NCBI GenBank assembly: GCA_014058105.1
Contig: JACGCM010002017.1
Span: 434,001 to 498,000, forward strand
DNA: 64,000 nt
Source of the DNA: Kingdonia uniflora
Taxonomy: Eukaryota; Streptophyta; Magnoliopsida; Ranunculales; Circaeasteraceae
Direction: 5' to 3'
Made by a program: the position numbers and the translations under genes
Shown here: piece after piece, positions 1 to 10,264 of the stretch
Numbering within the stretch: the first letter of the stretch is position 1
Layout of the letters: every line of letters begins with the position of its first letter
The notes under the pieces: generated by a model
What the model was told of the DNA's origin: nothing
The model's database searches: none
What the model saw: only the letters and a program-made list of their open reading frames with translations

Positions 1-138
1 AATTTTAACATAGCATTGGAGATGCCTTTTTATTGTGTTAAAAATAATAATAAATCGACAACATAAAACTGTGGAATTCATCTAGATCACGTATGAAACA
101 TATTGCAAAGAACTAGAGCAATTAGGAAAGTTACTTAC

Positions 139-277
139 TTCTAAATAGATGGCTCTACACGCTGCCTTTTGACATGAACTCATACACCAAAAGTCGGTTA
201 TCGTCATCCAAACAGTAGCCAATCAGTTTTACAAAAGTTGGATGATGAAGTTGGCCAAGAGAGTTAACTTATGTCTG
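139..277 (-). pseudogene. Receptor-like cytoplasmic kinase fragment (one exon)
   Basis: Read on the minus strand, this stretch encodes a recognisable piece of a plant protein kinase N-lobe. [16 protein letters not shown] is followed by [11 protein letters not shown] and then SHLFR, which is the beta4-hinge region of receptor-like cytoplasmic kinases of the PBS1/PBL type. It starts after a CAG acceptor (GGTTTCAG) and ends at a GTAAGT donor near 140, so it behaves like one exon. There is a stop where the family has Leu (GSV-stop-SHLF) and another where the exon should begin with Glu (TAA before VNSLGQ). No neighbouring kinase exon was found between 280 and 2,400. The downstream part would lie outside the window. 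It is probably a captured or decayed fragment rather than an expressed kinase. Confidence 0.75.
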
Positions 278-2404
278 AAACCAATCGAAAGTCAAATATA
301 AGAAAGTCTTGAATTTATTAAAAAACCTAAAACATTTGATTTCTGATGCTATATCTGGGATGTGAAGCAGAGGCCAAATCACCTAAAGCGTATCAAATAA
401 TTGGAACACTTTATTCGAGTAATTAGTAGTAGCCACTTGTATTAAGTTTGGCTCATACAATCTTCTGATCCAACTCCAGTTCTTGTTGAGTAGCTCATTA
501 TTCTTTACAGTGTAAACTGGATGACACTATGTTAGGGGGCAGGAGTCAGTGTGATTGTAAGTTCTAACTCAGTCACGCAAAGAATGACTCATTTTTTTGG
601 ACAATGTTCCATTTCAGGAAAATTTCAATATTTTTCTCTGATAAGTTATTTCGGGTGTTAGATAGAAGCATTATTTCAGGGAATGAATATTTTTAATTAC
701 GGTTAGGTCATTTATGGTCTTCGGCTCTTCGCACATTGTTTCCTATTCTCCTTCAATGGAGGTTTCCATGTAAATCCTTGTTTTGTGAAAAAAAATTGTT
801 CCTTATTTTTTTTGTTCTTTATTAGGTCTTCACTATTTTTTGAAAAAGAAAACTGGTGGTTGCCTTCGTCACTTGTTCCCAGCAATACTTGTCGGAGATG
901 CAACAGTTAAATGCCTTAAAGTCTGGTTATAAAATATCGTCTGGAAAACATACTTTTATTTGATAGAAGAAATTTGTAGATATTAAATTATAATTTCTTG
1001 CCTCGTTCAATTGGGAAAGCATGTGTTCAACTTGAAGATTTGGCATTTTCTTCATTTCCACATTTTAAGGCGCTGACTCAGTACCTAAGCAATCTGCAGC
1101 TTCTTGCACCTAAAGTCAAGCTTACCAAATTGGAAGAGATAAGAATCTTCAAAACTGAGATAAATTCTTCAATAGAAAAAATGTGATTTTTATTGTTGGA
1201 TCAAGAGCGGCATATTTACCTTGGAGATGGTTGTGGCCGTCTCAGTAGAGCTGATCTTATGACTGCAAAGTATGGAGCTCACTTTCAAGTCTACAAGTAG
1301 CTCTGATATTTTATCGCGCTGTAATAACCGTATTCAAGAAAAAAATGTTATATTATTAAAGAGGAGAGCAATTTGCACCAAATAGTGTATATAAAGTACA
1401 CTTTGCTCTTGGGACATACTAAAGTATCAATAGTTAGCCAAAATACATAACTCACAAATAAATCTTGCTTAATGATCCTAACAAGTTGGCTTTATGTGAG
1501 GGCAGTAAAACAAAGAATATTAGAAAATAAATGTTGTTTTATAAGAAGGTATTAAAACAAAGAAAATAAGAGATCTTTACTTTGACCCCACTATGTTATG
1601 GATAATAGACATTGGCCACCAAAGTTTGCAACTTCTGGCTTAGCTATTGCAAAAGTTGGAGTTTCTTTTAATTAACCCCCGTTATATGATTAATATTAGA
1701 CTTGTAGCCTACAAATTTACAATGGCAAATACAAAAATGAGGGATAAATCACAAGTTGCATCTGCAAGGGTCAAAATCGAATTTGAGATTATAATTCAGA
1801 TTACATATATACATAGTAGTTGCATCTGTTGGGGTAGAGATAAATATGGAAGAACAAAAACAATGGTTTAAGAAACCACTAATTTTTTTAGTGCAATATG
1901 GTCACCTGTTGCTTACCTTGATATTGTTCTTTATGGATACATCATAGACAAGTATAATTCGCTTATAACTTTTTCTACTTTCAGAATTTAATGCTGTTAT
2001 GGGAGAGCTAGGGGTCTGCAGCAAAAGAAGTAATAAGCGATATAATTAGTAGTTATATTGGTTCATCGAAACAAGAAAGTTCTGGGATTGCAGCATCCGA
2101 CCCCACTAGTGATACAAAATGCATATGATGTATAAAACAGGTGCAAACCTGATTTAAACGATTAAGGCAGATATGTGGAGTTCCTTCTTTAACTCTTGGA
2201 ATGAAATCCAAAATACTAACACCACAATTTTTCTTAAGTAAGAGTCTGAAATACTCGGGACCTAATCCTAATTAGGGATGGGAAAAAAATGTTTTAGGAA
2301 ATTAAAATATTCAATAATCCACAACTGTTAATTACCCAAAAAGGGGAGAATTAGTACCCATTGCTGATGCAACAAGAAATATATGCATAAAGGGGTTGCA
2401 AAGA
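278..2404. other. Non-coding or unrecognised stretch with one exon-like patch
   Basis: No gene is recognised here. One exon-like patch on the plus strand (about 998-1,300) reads as QLEDLAFSSFPHFKALTQYL and later HIYLGDGCGRLSRADLMTAK, in one frame interrupted by a stop at 1,184. The amino-acid composition looks protein-like but I cannot assign a family. It may be another captured gene fragment like those at 139 and 4,204. The remainder is AT-rich and shows no further coding signal. Confidence 0.3.
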
Positions 2405-3226
2405 TATATATACATGGGCGGAACCAGGAATTTAGGTTTGGGGGGGGGGGGGGGGGGAGCTAAGATCATACGGGGGTTATTCCCTTCCAATGTAGACAAC
2501 CTACGGTCCCCCACTAAACAAAACACTTCTATTATCGAATCTAAAAAAATACTTTGAGCAAATTCCCTTTAAAGATCTGATCATTAAAGGGGTTTCTCCC
2601 ACCAAAAAAGTTTGAAACTAAGCACCTATGATCATCAAAAACCCCTCCCCCAAATACCCTGAATGGGTCACCAAAGAAATCATCCCTATTTCCTCCACCC
2701 CTCTGCATTCTCAATGTTCTAATATCTAAAAAACATAAATCACAGTGAATCATATATTAAAATTCTAACAAAATATAGATTCAACAACCATAACAAAGAT
2801 AATTGGGTGCTTATTAGTTCCTAATCATCAACTCCCAAACACAATCAAACAGTAAATGATTTGGGGAAAGTTTGATGATGAGAACCAAATCAAAGAAACC
2901 CTAATAAAATTTACATAGGAACTAGGGAGTATCATTACCTTGAGATCAATTTGATAAGACTTGTGATTTTTAGAATTGAGCAATGAAACCCTAATTTGTG
3001 TTGTGCTTTGTGGTGTAATCATCAAATCCAGAGAAAGAGAATAGAAGGCAGGGTGTGAGGTAGTTGTTGTCTTTGTGTGTAAGAGAGGACTGAGGAAAGG
3101 TAGAGAAGATGTATGAGAGAGGACTGAGAAAGGCATAAAAGAAAGAGCCTATTTATTTATTTTTAAAATTTTACCCCAGGCTATAGCCCGGGTGAGTCTG
3201 CTACTGGTTCCGCCCCTGTATGTATA
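2405..3226. mobile_element. Non-autonomous hAT-type element with 8-bp target duplication
   Basis: The element runs from 2,413 to 3,218 (806 bp). Its ends are imperfect terminal inverted repeats: the left end starts CATGGGCGGAACCAGG and the right end, reverse-complemented, starts CAGGGGCGGAACCAGT. This is the CAGGGGCGGA-type end typical of plant hAT elements. It is flanked by 8-bp near-identical direct repeats, TATATATA and TATGTATA, the length expected for hAT. A run of 18 or more G lies just inside the left end (about 2,440-2,457). No transposase is present. The right third on the minus strand looks like a promoter and leader: a TATA-like AAATAAATAG near 3,150 and a possible donor CAAG/GTAATG near 2,940. 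It could be the deleted remnant of an autonomous element. Confidence 0.7.
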
Positions 3227-3291
3227 TATATATATATACAATAACATTATACCAACCGCATGCATTTCTACTAAGAAACAAAGAGATCAAT

Positions 3292-3437
3292 CCAAACATA
3301 TTGGGAGAGAAAATCAAAAATTTGAATAGAGAATTGAGGATACCTTGATCTCAATGTGTCTCCTTTAAGGATTCCGTACTAAATCTCGAATTGAGTATTT
3401 TGATTACACAATTACTCGAACCAAACAAAACCTTAAA
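3292..3437. repeat. Direct repeat copy 1 (partner 5,873-6,012)
   Basis: About 145 bp beginning AACATATTGGGAGAGAAAAT and ending near AACCAAACAAAACCTTAA recurs in direct orientation at 5,873-6,012 with a handful of substitutions. The two copies flank the phospholipase C fragment. They are probably internal repeats of the Helitron-like unit whose 5' end lies at 6,614. Confidence 0.8.
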
Positions 3438-3689
3438 AAGACGAAAAGACAAGCTATGTAATTATAAGAGTACAATTACTTACAAATATTTCCATAATCG
3501 AACCCAAGAAGATTATAGCAGATTAGGGTAGTTATACATTGCAAGAAGTTCATTTTTAGTAATATATAGTTCAAGTTTAGATAATATTAGATTCAATCAT
3601 CACCAAATCATTTAACAGATATTACACAACAATATTGTATTACAATGTTAACTTTATAATTAATCAATATTGCATCACAATGTCCTGAA

Positions 3690-3985
3690 ACCCTTTACAC
3701 TCAATATTAACACTAAAAATGAGATACCCAGTCTAAGTTTATCAAAACCTAGCAAAACCTTCAACTTTGAACAGATACTAGAACCCCCTAACATCAATAT
3801 TAACATTAAGGACTAAAATTTAATTAGCAAAATCTTCAACTTTGAAAAGATACTAGAACCCATAACCTTAATATTAGCAGTAAAAACTAAAACTTGGATA
3901 AACTTATCCAAACCCCAATAAGAAAAATAAGTTAAAAAATACTAGAACCCCATAACCTTACTATTAACACTAAAGACTTACATTG
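3690..3985. repeat. Degenerate AT-rich tandem repeat of about 80 bp
   Basis: The phrase GATACTAGAACCC followed by TAAC..AATATTAACA recurs near 3,774, 3,849 and 3,938, separated by the similar words CTTCAACTTTGAA and AAAACTTGGATAAACTTATC. This indicates a decayed tandem repeat of three or so units. No coding potential is seen. Confidence 0.55.
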
Positions 3986-4203
3986 TATTTATCAATTAGA
4001 GTACAGGCTTTGCTAAATCCTCATCATATATCTAAATCCTAATCTAAATACTATTCAAAAAGGAGGGATATAGTTTACCTTTGAAAGATTGTTGGTACTA
4101 GAGAAAAAGGGTTTAATTATTGTTTCTCTGGGCTATTTCCTCTTCAAAGTGCTTTTTCTTTGTTTTGAAATAAATCAATCTGGATTTGTCTATACAACAG
4201 GAC

Positions 4204-5172
4204 CCTGATGATTCATGTGCCCCTCATCAAATGCCTGAGGTCCATTAAAGAGTACTTTTACCACGCCACTGTACCCTGTGGTGATTAACTCTAGAAGACT
4301 ACCTTACTCCGGGTCTTCAAGCTAAAGTGGCTGAGGTGTGTTGATGTTTTTGTATGGATATTACCCTTTATATATGTTTAGTTTAACTCAGTTTTTCACT
4401 TGCACTAGAGATTCTCTTATTTGTGAACAAATAGTTTTATTTGTAGATGGTGACTCAAGCATTTGGAGAAATGTTGTTTTATTCCGAATTAGTTTGCTTA
4501 GAGGAGTTCCCTTCGCTAGAAGCGCTAAGGTACCGAGTTATTCTCTCAACAAAACCACCAAAATAGTACCTTGAAATAAAGATTTCCAAGGAAAAGGGGT
4601 AGGATTCATGTGAAGAAGATGCATGGGACAAGGAGTTCTCAGACTTAAGAGATGTACTTGAGGCAGGTGACAAGGTCTGCTGAAACTTTGAGTTTGGTAT
4701 AGTTTAAAACTTTTGGATTCTGAGTTTTAGTCCACTACGTTATCAACATTAAACTTGGAGAATTTAGCTTATAATGCTCAAAATAAAACTTAAAACAACA
4801 CACTCGTCAAGGTCAATGTCTAACTGTCTAACATAAATGATATAGAGTGGGAGTAGAAGTCAAAAGTACCTTGAATTTTTATTTTTTTACTTCTGAATTG
4901 CGTACTTTATCAACTTTGCCTTATTGGATGGCAGACTGATGGCTATTCAAGTGAACACAATCAGGATGAGGCAGATATCGATGATTGTGATCGTAGATCC
5001 CACCAGTTAGGAGCACCTGAGTACAAGCGTTTAATTGCTATTCATGCTAAGAAATACAAAGGTGGATTGAAGGAGTCATTAAAAATCGATATTGATAAAG
5101 TTAAAAGGCTTAGTTTGAGTAAACAAGCTCTTGGAAAGGCAACCTTACACCATGGAAATAATCTTGTCAGGT
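4204..5172 (+). pseudogene. Phosphoinositide-specific phospholipase C fragment (X-Y region)
   Basis: Three exon-like blocks match plant PI-PLC, the enzyme that cleaves PIP2 to inositol trisphosphate and diacylglycerol. Block 1 (4,204-4,340) reads LIKCLRSIKEY and, after a frame break, TLEDYLTPGLQAKVAEV, the end of the X domain. Block 2 (4,446-4,675) starts after a TTGTAG acceptor and reads TQAFGEMLFY, EEFPSLEAL and STKPPK-stop-YLE. Block 3 (about 4,932-5,170) contains the acidic linker and the start of the Y domain (APEYKRLIAIHA, KRLSLSKQALGKA, HGNNLVR), then a GTATAT donor. The N-terminal half, the rest of the Y domain and the C2 domain are missing. The X-domain part has a frameshift and block 2 a stop, so no active enzyme can be made. 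It sits between two 145-bp direct repeats and upstream of a Helitron-like end, which suggests transposon capture. Confidence 0.85.
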
Positions 5173-6027
5173 ATATATTATTCTTCTTAAGGAAAGAAAA
5201 CTTAGAAGTATCTAGCTACGTGAAAATCAAAACGGCATGTCTCTTGCAATTGCCATCACACATTGTTCTCCGAATAGCAGTTTATTATGTATAACTTGGT
5301 GATACTCTAAAAAAGGAGGGAAACAACAGATAGGGACTGGTTTTAGCGTCAAGGAGTAACACTGGACTGTACCATCATGACTAAGACTTCTCTGTGCGCC
5401 TTATTTAGTTACATATCTATCGCGTATTGATAGAGCAAAAGGGGTTTATTTTTTTACACATTACTTGCGCTAATCCAATAGAGATACTCTTTATAAACTA
5501 TCAGATTCTATGTTACAATCCTCATCCTAAAATGCTAAGAACGCATATATTACTGAAGGGCCTCCAGCATCAACCTTGGCCAGTAAGTCATGCTCTACTT
5601 ATAGATACCATCTCAACATGACCTACAAGAAAGAAAGAGAGAATACAAATCCATTTACTCGCAACTTTAATACTTTGGGGGATTTGTTACAATTATGTTA
5701 CAATCAACAGCTTCCTAATCTCTGATAGTCATAGATATATACTAACTCAAAGTATAATCTACTCTATACTTTTTGCCCCATTAAACACAAGTAGAGCACA
5801 AGTTACAGAGAATCAACAGTATAAACATGAGTTATAGAGAATCAAGTTACAGAGCATAAATAACATAAGCAAACATATTGGGAGAGAAAATCAGAAATTT
5901 GAATATATAATTGAGGATACCTTGATCTCAATGCGTCTCCTTTAAGGATTCCGTACTAAATCTCGATTTATGTATTTTGATTACACAATTACTCGAACTA
6001 AACAAAACCTTAACAACAATTCATCGA
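5173..6027. other. No gene seen; holds direct repeat copy 2 (5,873-6,012)
   Basis: This stretch is AT-rich with no recognisable coding sequence. Its last 140 bp are the second copy of the direct repeat found at 3,292-3,437. No further phospholipase C exon could be found here. Confidence 0.5.
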
Positions 6028-6614
6028 TCATAACTTAAAGAGGGCGATTGAACACTGTTAGAGAGAGGAAAAAAAAAGGATCGAAGAGAAGAGAGTTTGT
6101 AAAGGAAGGAGATAATAAAGATAACGATACTATAGAATGGGATGATACATATTAAGATGAATCGAGTAACATCAACTTCTGAAATGAATGGTTGGGATGC
6201 AGTTTTTCAGACAAATGTTTGGATCCGACGGCTCAGGACTATTTTTTCGACCAAATTTGCTTACATCTCGAAAATGGACGGTTGAAACCCGATAAAAAAA
6301 TAACTGATTCCTTTCTTATTATCTCAAAGAGAGCGATTGAAAACTGTTAGAGAAAAAAATAAGGATTGAAGATAAGAGAGTTTATAAAGGAAGGAGATTA
6401 TAAAGATGACGATACTAGAGAACAGGATGATACATATTAAGATGAATCGAGTAACATCGACTTCTGAAATGAACGGTTGGGATGCAGCTTTTAAGACAAA
6501 TGTTTGGATCCAACGGCTCAGGACCGTTTTTTTGGCCAAATTTGCTTACATCACGGAAATGGACGGCCGAAACTCGATAAAAAAAAAACCTATTCCTTTC
6601 TTATTATAGATAGA
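6028..6614 (-). mobile_element. Helitron-like 5' terminus with a 290-bp tandem duplication
   Basis: The right edge on the minus strand reads TCTATCTATAATAAGAAAGG, preceded by A at 6,615. This fits the 5' end of plant Helitrons (A/TC insertion rule). Inside it, about 290 bp is tandemly duplicated (6,028-6,320 and 6,321-6,610), both copies carrying AAATGTTTGGATCC, CGGCTCAGGAC and TTTGCTTACATC. The same block appears beside a second Helitron-type end at 44,980-45,143, so it is a family feature. The element would run to lower coordinates. I did not find a convincing CTRR 3' end, so its full extent is unknown. Confidence 0.6.
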
Positions 6615-6905
6615 TGTCCTGCCCTTGATTTTTACAATAACTATTCCAATTTTATGTTGTGCACTTGACTTTTATACTAACTATGCCAAAGAGTAAGTTG
6701 ATGATTTGGTACAGTCATCTTCAATCTTTAAGAACATCCACAACAGCTAGGTAGATTCTGACGTGGCAGGGTGAATTTCAAATCCACCCTCAAATCCACC
6801 CCAAATGCTTCCCAGCAGCTAGGTGAATCGGTGACGTGGTATATATAAAATTTACCCTGAGAGTGGATTCTCCACCCTGTGGGTGGATTTTGGGCAAATT
6901 TATGT

Positions 6906-7127
6906 CGCACGGTTCAGAAGGGTGCGTAGTCAATGCACGCGGTTCATAAGGACGCGTAGACTATTCACCACTAAGATTATAACACGTGTTATTTATCCAA
7001 TGGCTCTCATTGCGCGCAGGTCTCAAGTGCGCGTGGAGGGTACGTTCAAAATTAAAACACGTGGATGGCTGAGATTGCATGAATTTGAAACGACTAGTTT
7101 TGCCGCGCGGTTCAGAAGTGCGTGGCA
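6906..7127. repeat. Left subterminal hairpin-like repeats of the Harbinger element
   Basis: Four related sites with complementary arms around a GGTTCAGAA-type centre are seen at 6,906-6,926, 6,935-6,956, 7,011-7,033 and 7,101-7,127. The best reads GCGCGGTTCAGAAGTGCG and is extended by TGCC/GGCA arms. They are plausible binding sites for the transposase or its Myb partner. Confidence 0.6.
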
Positions 7128-7308
7128 AAAGCCTACATGAAAAATATCTTTGGCTCCCCATTATTTCACCTTAGTTTTTCCCTAATCAAACTTCTTCAAT
7201 AAGATGTTCAACGGCTATAAAGGATTAGTTTTTTCTCTATTTATAAACCTCATTCATCTTATATCTAAAAACTCAACTTTCTTCATTTCTTATCAATTGT
7301 GTCGAATC

Positions 7309-8668
7309 ATGTCTGACGAAATCATTGCTGACCTACTCAAGCCTGACACATCACTCTCATCTTAGGAGTTATCATCTTCATTATCGTTCGGTGATGAAGA
7401 GCTATTCCGATGTCAAATTGATTTGATGCACGAGTATAGCAAGATTATGATTGAGATGGGAGAAGCAGAAGAAAAAGAGCAAGTGGCGACATCATCACAA
7501 AGGTGGGGAGGCAGTAAAAGGGGAAGGATTGACAAACGGAAAAGCCGTGAGCATAAATTGGGGGAGGTTAGCCTTAACCGGGATTACTTCAGTGACAACC
7601 CATGATTCAAAGGTATCTTATTTCTTCGTCGATTTCGTATGAGCGAAGGTGTGTATCAACGTATTTATGATCAAATACTTTCTTCGAACCCCTATTTTAT
7701 TTAAAAAGAAAATACCGCTAAGACTATGGGCTTATCCTCGCACCAAAAGATAACGTACGCACTTTGTATGTTATGTTACGGTACGAGCGCAGACTCCCAA
7801 GAAAAATACATTCGGATTAGGGAGTCTATGGCTATTTTGTGCTTGAAAGAATTTTGTAAAACTATTATAACACAATTCAAAGCTCAATACCTTAGATTTC
7901 CCAATAAAGACGAAACATTACACTTGTTAGAAGTGAATGGATCGCAAGGCTTCCCGGGGATGTTAGGTAGCTTAGATTGTATGCATTGGAAATTTAAAAA
8001 TTATCCTACCGGGTAGGCAGGACAATATGCCGGGTATAAAAAAATCTCGACGGTAATTTTAGAAGCGACTGCATCCCAAGATCTATGGATATGGCACGCA
8101 TTCTTTGGGTTGCTCGGTTCTAACAATGACGTGAACGTCTTGTATCAAGGGTGGCTTTTCAACAACTTGTCTAGTCAAGTTTGCACCGCCATGCAATTAT
8201 AATATAGGCACGGTACTGCACACTATGGGGTATTACTTAGCGGATGGAGTCTATCCAAAATAGAAAACACTTGTTCAAACCATAAGAAATCCGTCCAACA
8301 ATGCCGAAAGACATTTTTTAAAGATGCAAGAAGCATGCCGGAAAGACGTAGAGCGTGTTTTTGATGTATTACAAGCTAGGTTTCAAATATTGGTACACGG
8401 TGCACGATTTTGGATACCTAGTGATCTATGAAATGTTATATACGCATGTATAATCTTGCACAATATGATCGTAGAAGATGAACGTCATACTTACATCTGG
8501 CAAATGGACATTGATCCCGAGTTTAGAAAATCCGTGAATATTTGGAAGGATGACTTAAATCCAAGACACGCGATCAACACTATGGCAGAGTACATCCAGA
8601 AGGTTCATGAAATTAAAAATGAAGGAGCTCATTTCCAATTACGAGATAAACTTGTCGCGCATTTGTAG
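7309..8668 (+). pseudogene. PIF/Harbinger DDE transposase, decayed
   Basis: This is the nuclease protein of a PIF/Harbinger transposon, which cuts the element out and reinserts it. The start is taken at the ATG at 7,309 (MSDEIIADLL). Recognisable pieces follow in order: FRMSEGVYQRIYDQI, then the first catalytic Asp in MLGSLDCMHWKFKNYP, GQYAGYKK, WIWHAFFGL, the second Asp in GSNNDVNVLYQ, NNAERHFLKMQE and CRKDVERVFDVLQARFQIL, and finally the catalytic Glu region IILHNMIVEDE. The last 70 codons (8,456-8,665) are open. There are several stops (for example at 7,362 and 8,014) and frame changes between blocks, so it cannot encode a working enzyme. It converges on the Myb-like gene, whose end lies at 8,937. 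Confidence 0.92.
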
Positions 8669-8936
8669 AATCGAAAAGGGGCGGAGTAATTGTAGTCTTC
8701 ATCATTGTTTGTTTATTTTCTAAAGTAATGTATCTTGTTTCCAAGTTTAATGCTAAAGTCGTAGTGTATTTTGTTTCCAATTCTTCATCATTGTAACACT
8801 TTAAGGAAACATGGTTTACTGCTTCTGCTTTTTGATTTTATAACAATTTTAAGGATTACAAACCATTAATAACAATTTGATTGAAATAATGAAATTATAT
8901 AGAACTTAATAACTACTATTAACGCTAAGGATTACA

Positions 8937-10260
8937 TCAATCTTTATCACTAGAAACGTCGTCATCACTTGGATACTGCTCCTTCAACTTCTTTGAATAT
9001 TCTTTAATATGCTTCTTCATCCAACGCTTTTGTGTCGGTAGTAGGTTACTTGGGTCCGTTTTCATCACCTTAAACATATGGGCATCGTCGACAGCTTTTT
9101 TTTTAGTTAGCTCCGCTTCACTCCTCCTTTGAATCTCAGCCTCTCTAATCAACTTTAGTTCCTCTCGTACTCTAGCTTTAGCTTCCTTTTCCTCTTTCTT
9201 TTGATCGTCTATCTGATTCCATGACTTCATCATGTTGGACATTGTCTCAAGCATTCTCTTCCCCCAAAAACCTATACTTGACTTTACCGCTTCTTTTGCC
9301 TTGTATTTTTTTTGGCCGTCCAGTCGTACATCCCCACAAGAATATAGTGGTGCATCCACGTCGATAGAATCATCCAGAATTATAATATTTGGAGTGCCGA
9401 ATGTAGGTGTTTTAGGATCGGTATTGGTGGAGTTACCTGGGCTATCGTTAAAATTTGATTTCCTAGCGACGTTGCGGGCGGGATGGCCGATGTGATGAAT
9501 TTGTGACCATTTTGGGCAAGTTTCCATAACTTTTACGCTTCCCCAAGTGTAAATGGTTTGCCTTGTAGTTTAAAAAATGTATCGTATGCCAAACGTTCCT
9601 AGAAATCAAGTTAGAAAATTCTTTAGAGTATGATTCACTTTTGAACATTAATAAAATGAGAAAAATAAATGAAATACTTACGAAGTCATCCGTTCCAATA
9701 CCGGTATGATGTCGGCTCTCAAGGTCTTGAATGATACCTCTAAAAATTGAACATTCCTTATTGAGTCGCCCCTTATACGGGCAATTGACACCGTTGTATG
9801 ATGACCACATCGATTAGTCAACATAGAAGGATTTGAATTGATCACGCACCTTGAACAAAAATTTAGCGGCTTTTTGGTTGTTTGTGGTAGCGAGGTTTTG
9901 AGACACTTAGGACCAAGCGCATGCAAGATTTACGAAGTCATCGGACGACCAATTTTTGGAGTTGGAGTATTGTTCTTTTTCGTCATGAACTTCCTCCGAA
10001 GCCTCAAGTACATTCTCAACTATAATAGGTGTCGATGTCGTCTTTCTTTTAGACTTTGCCTTCCCACGCGTATTACTTCTCGTGAGAACCGGATTGAGTT
10101 CATCTGCCTCAGCTACATCCTCAACTATAATAGGTATCGATGTCATCTTTCTTGTAGACTATGCCTTCCCACGCGTATTACTTCTCGTGTGAACCGGATT
10201 TAGTTCCTTGGCGATGACTGGAGAGAAAACCGAAGATGCAACCGGCGATGCGTTAAGATT
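8937..10260 (-). pseudogene. Harbinger Myb/SANT-like accessory protein, decayed
   Basis: In PIF/Pong-type elements a second, Myb-like protein binds the element ends and brings the transposase to the nucleus; this gene fits that role. The SANT-like region reads NWSSDDFVNLACAW, then KFLFKVRDQF, and CPYKGRLNKECSIFRGII. A GTAAGT donor follows GIGTDDF near 9,680, and the next exon starts after TTTCTAG with ERLAYDTFFKLQGKPFTLGEA. The C-terminal half (open from 9,527 to 8,937) is a charged coiled-coil region rich in Lys and Glu, ending SDDDVSSDKD, as in NAM-associated domains. The N-terminal part contains a 35-residue in-frame tandem duplication (period 105 bp, 10,206 against 10,101), each copy carrying the basic motif TRSNTRGKA. 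Stops at four positions in an otherwise continuous frame mark it as a pseudogene. The exact start is unclear. Confidence 0.85.
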
Positions 10261-10264
10261 TAAA

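Noticed and set aside
2828..3136. 102-codon minus-strand frame in the hAT-type element
   Set aside because: The composition (Ser, Thr, Leu, Pro) fits a CT-rich leader rather than protein, with a splice donor at its end.
6738..7161. Overlapping short frames on both strands near the left Harbinger end
   Set aside because: They are produced by the GC-rich subterminal repeats and carry no domain.
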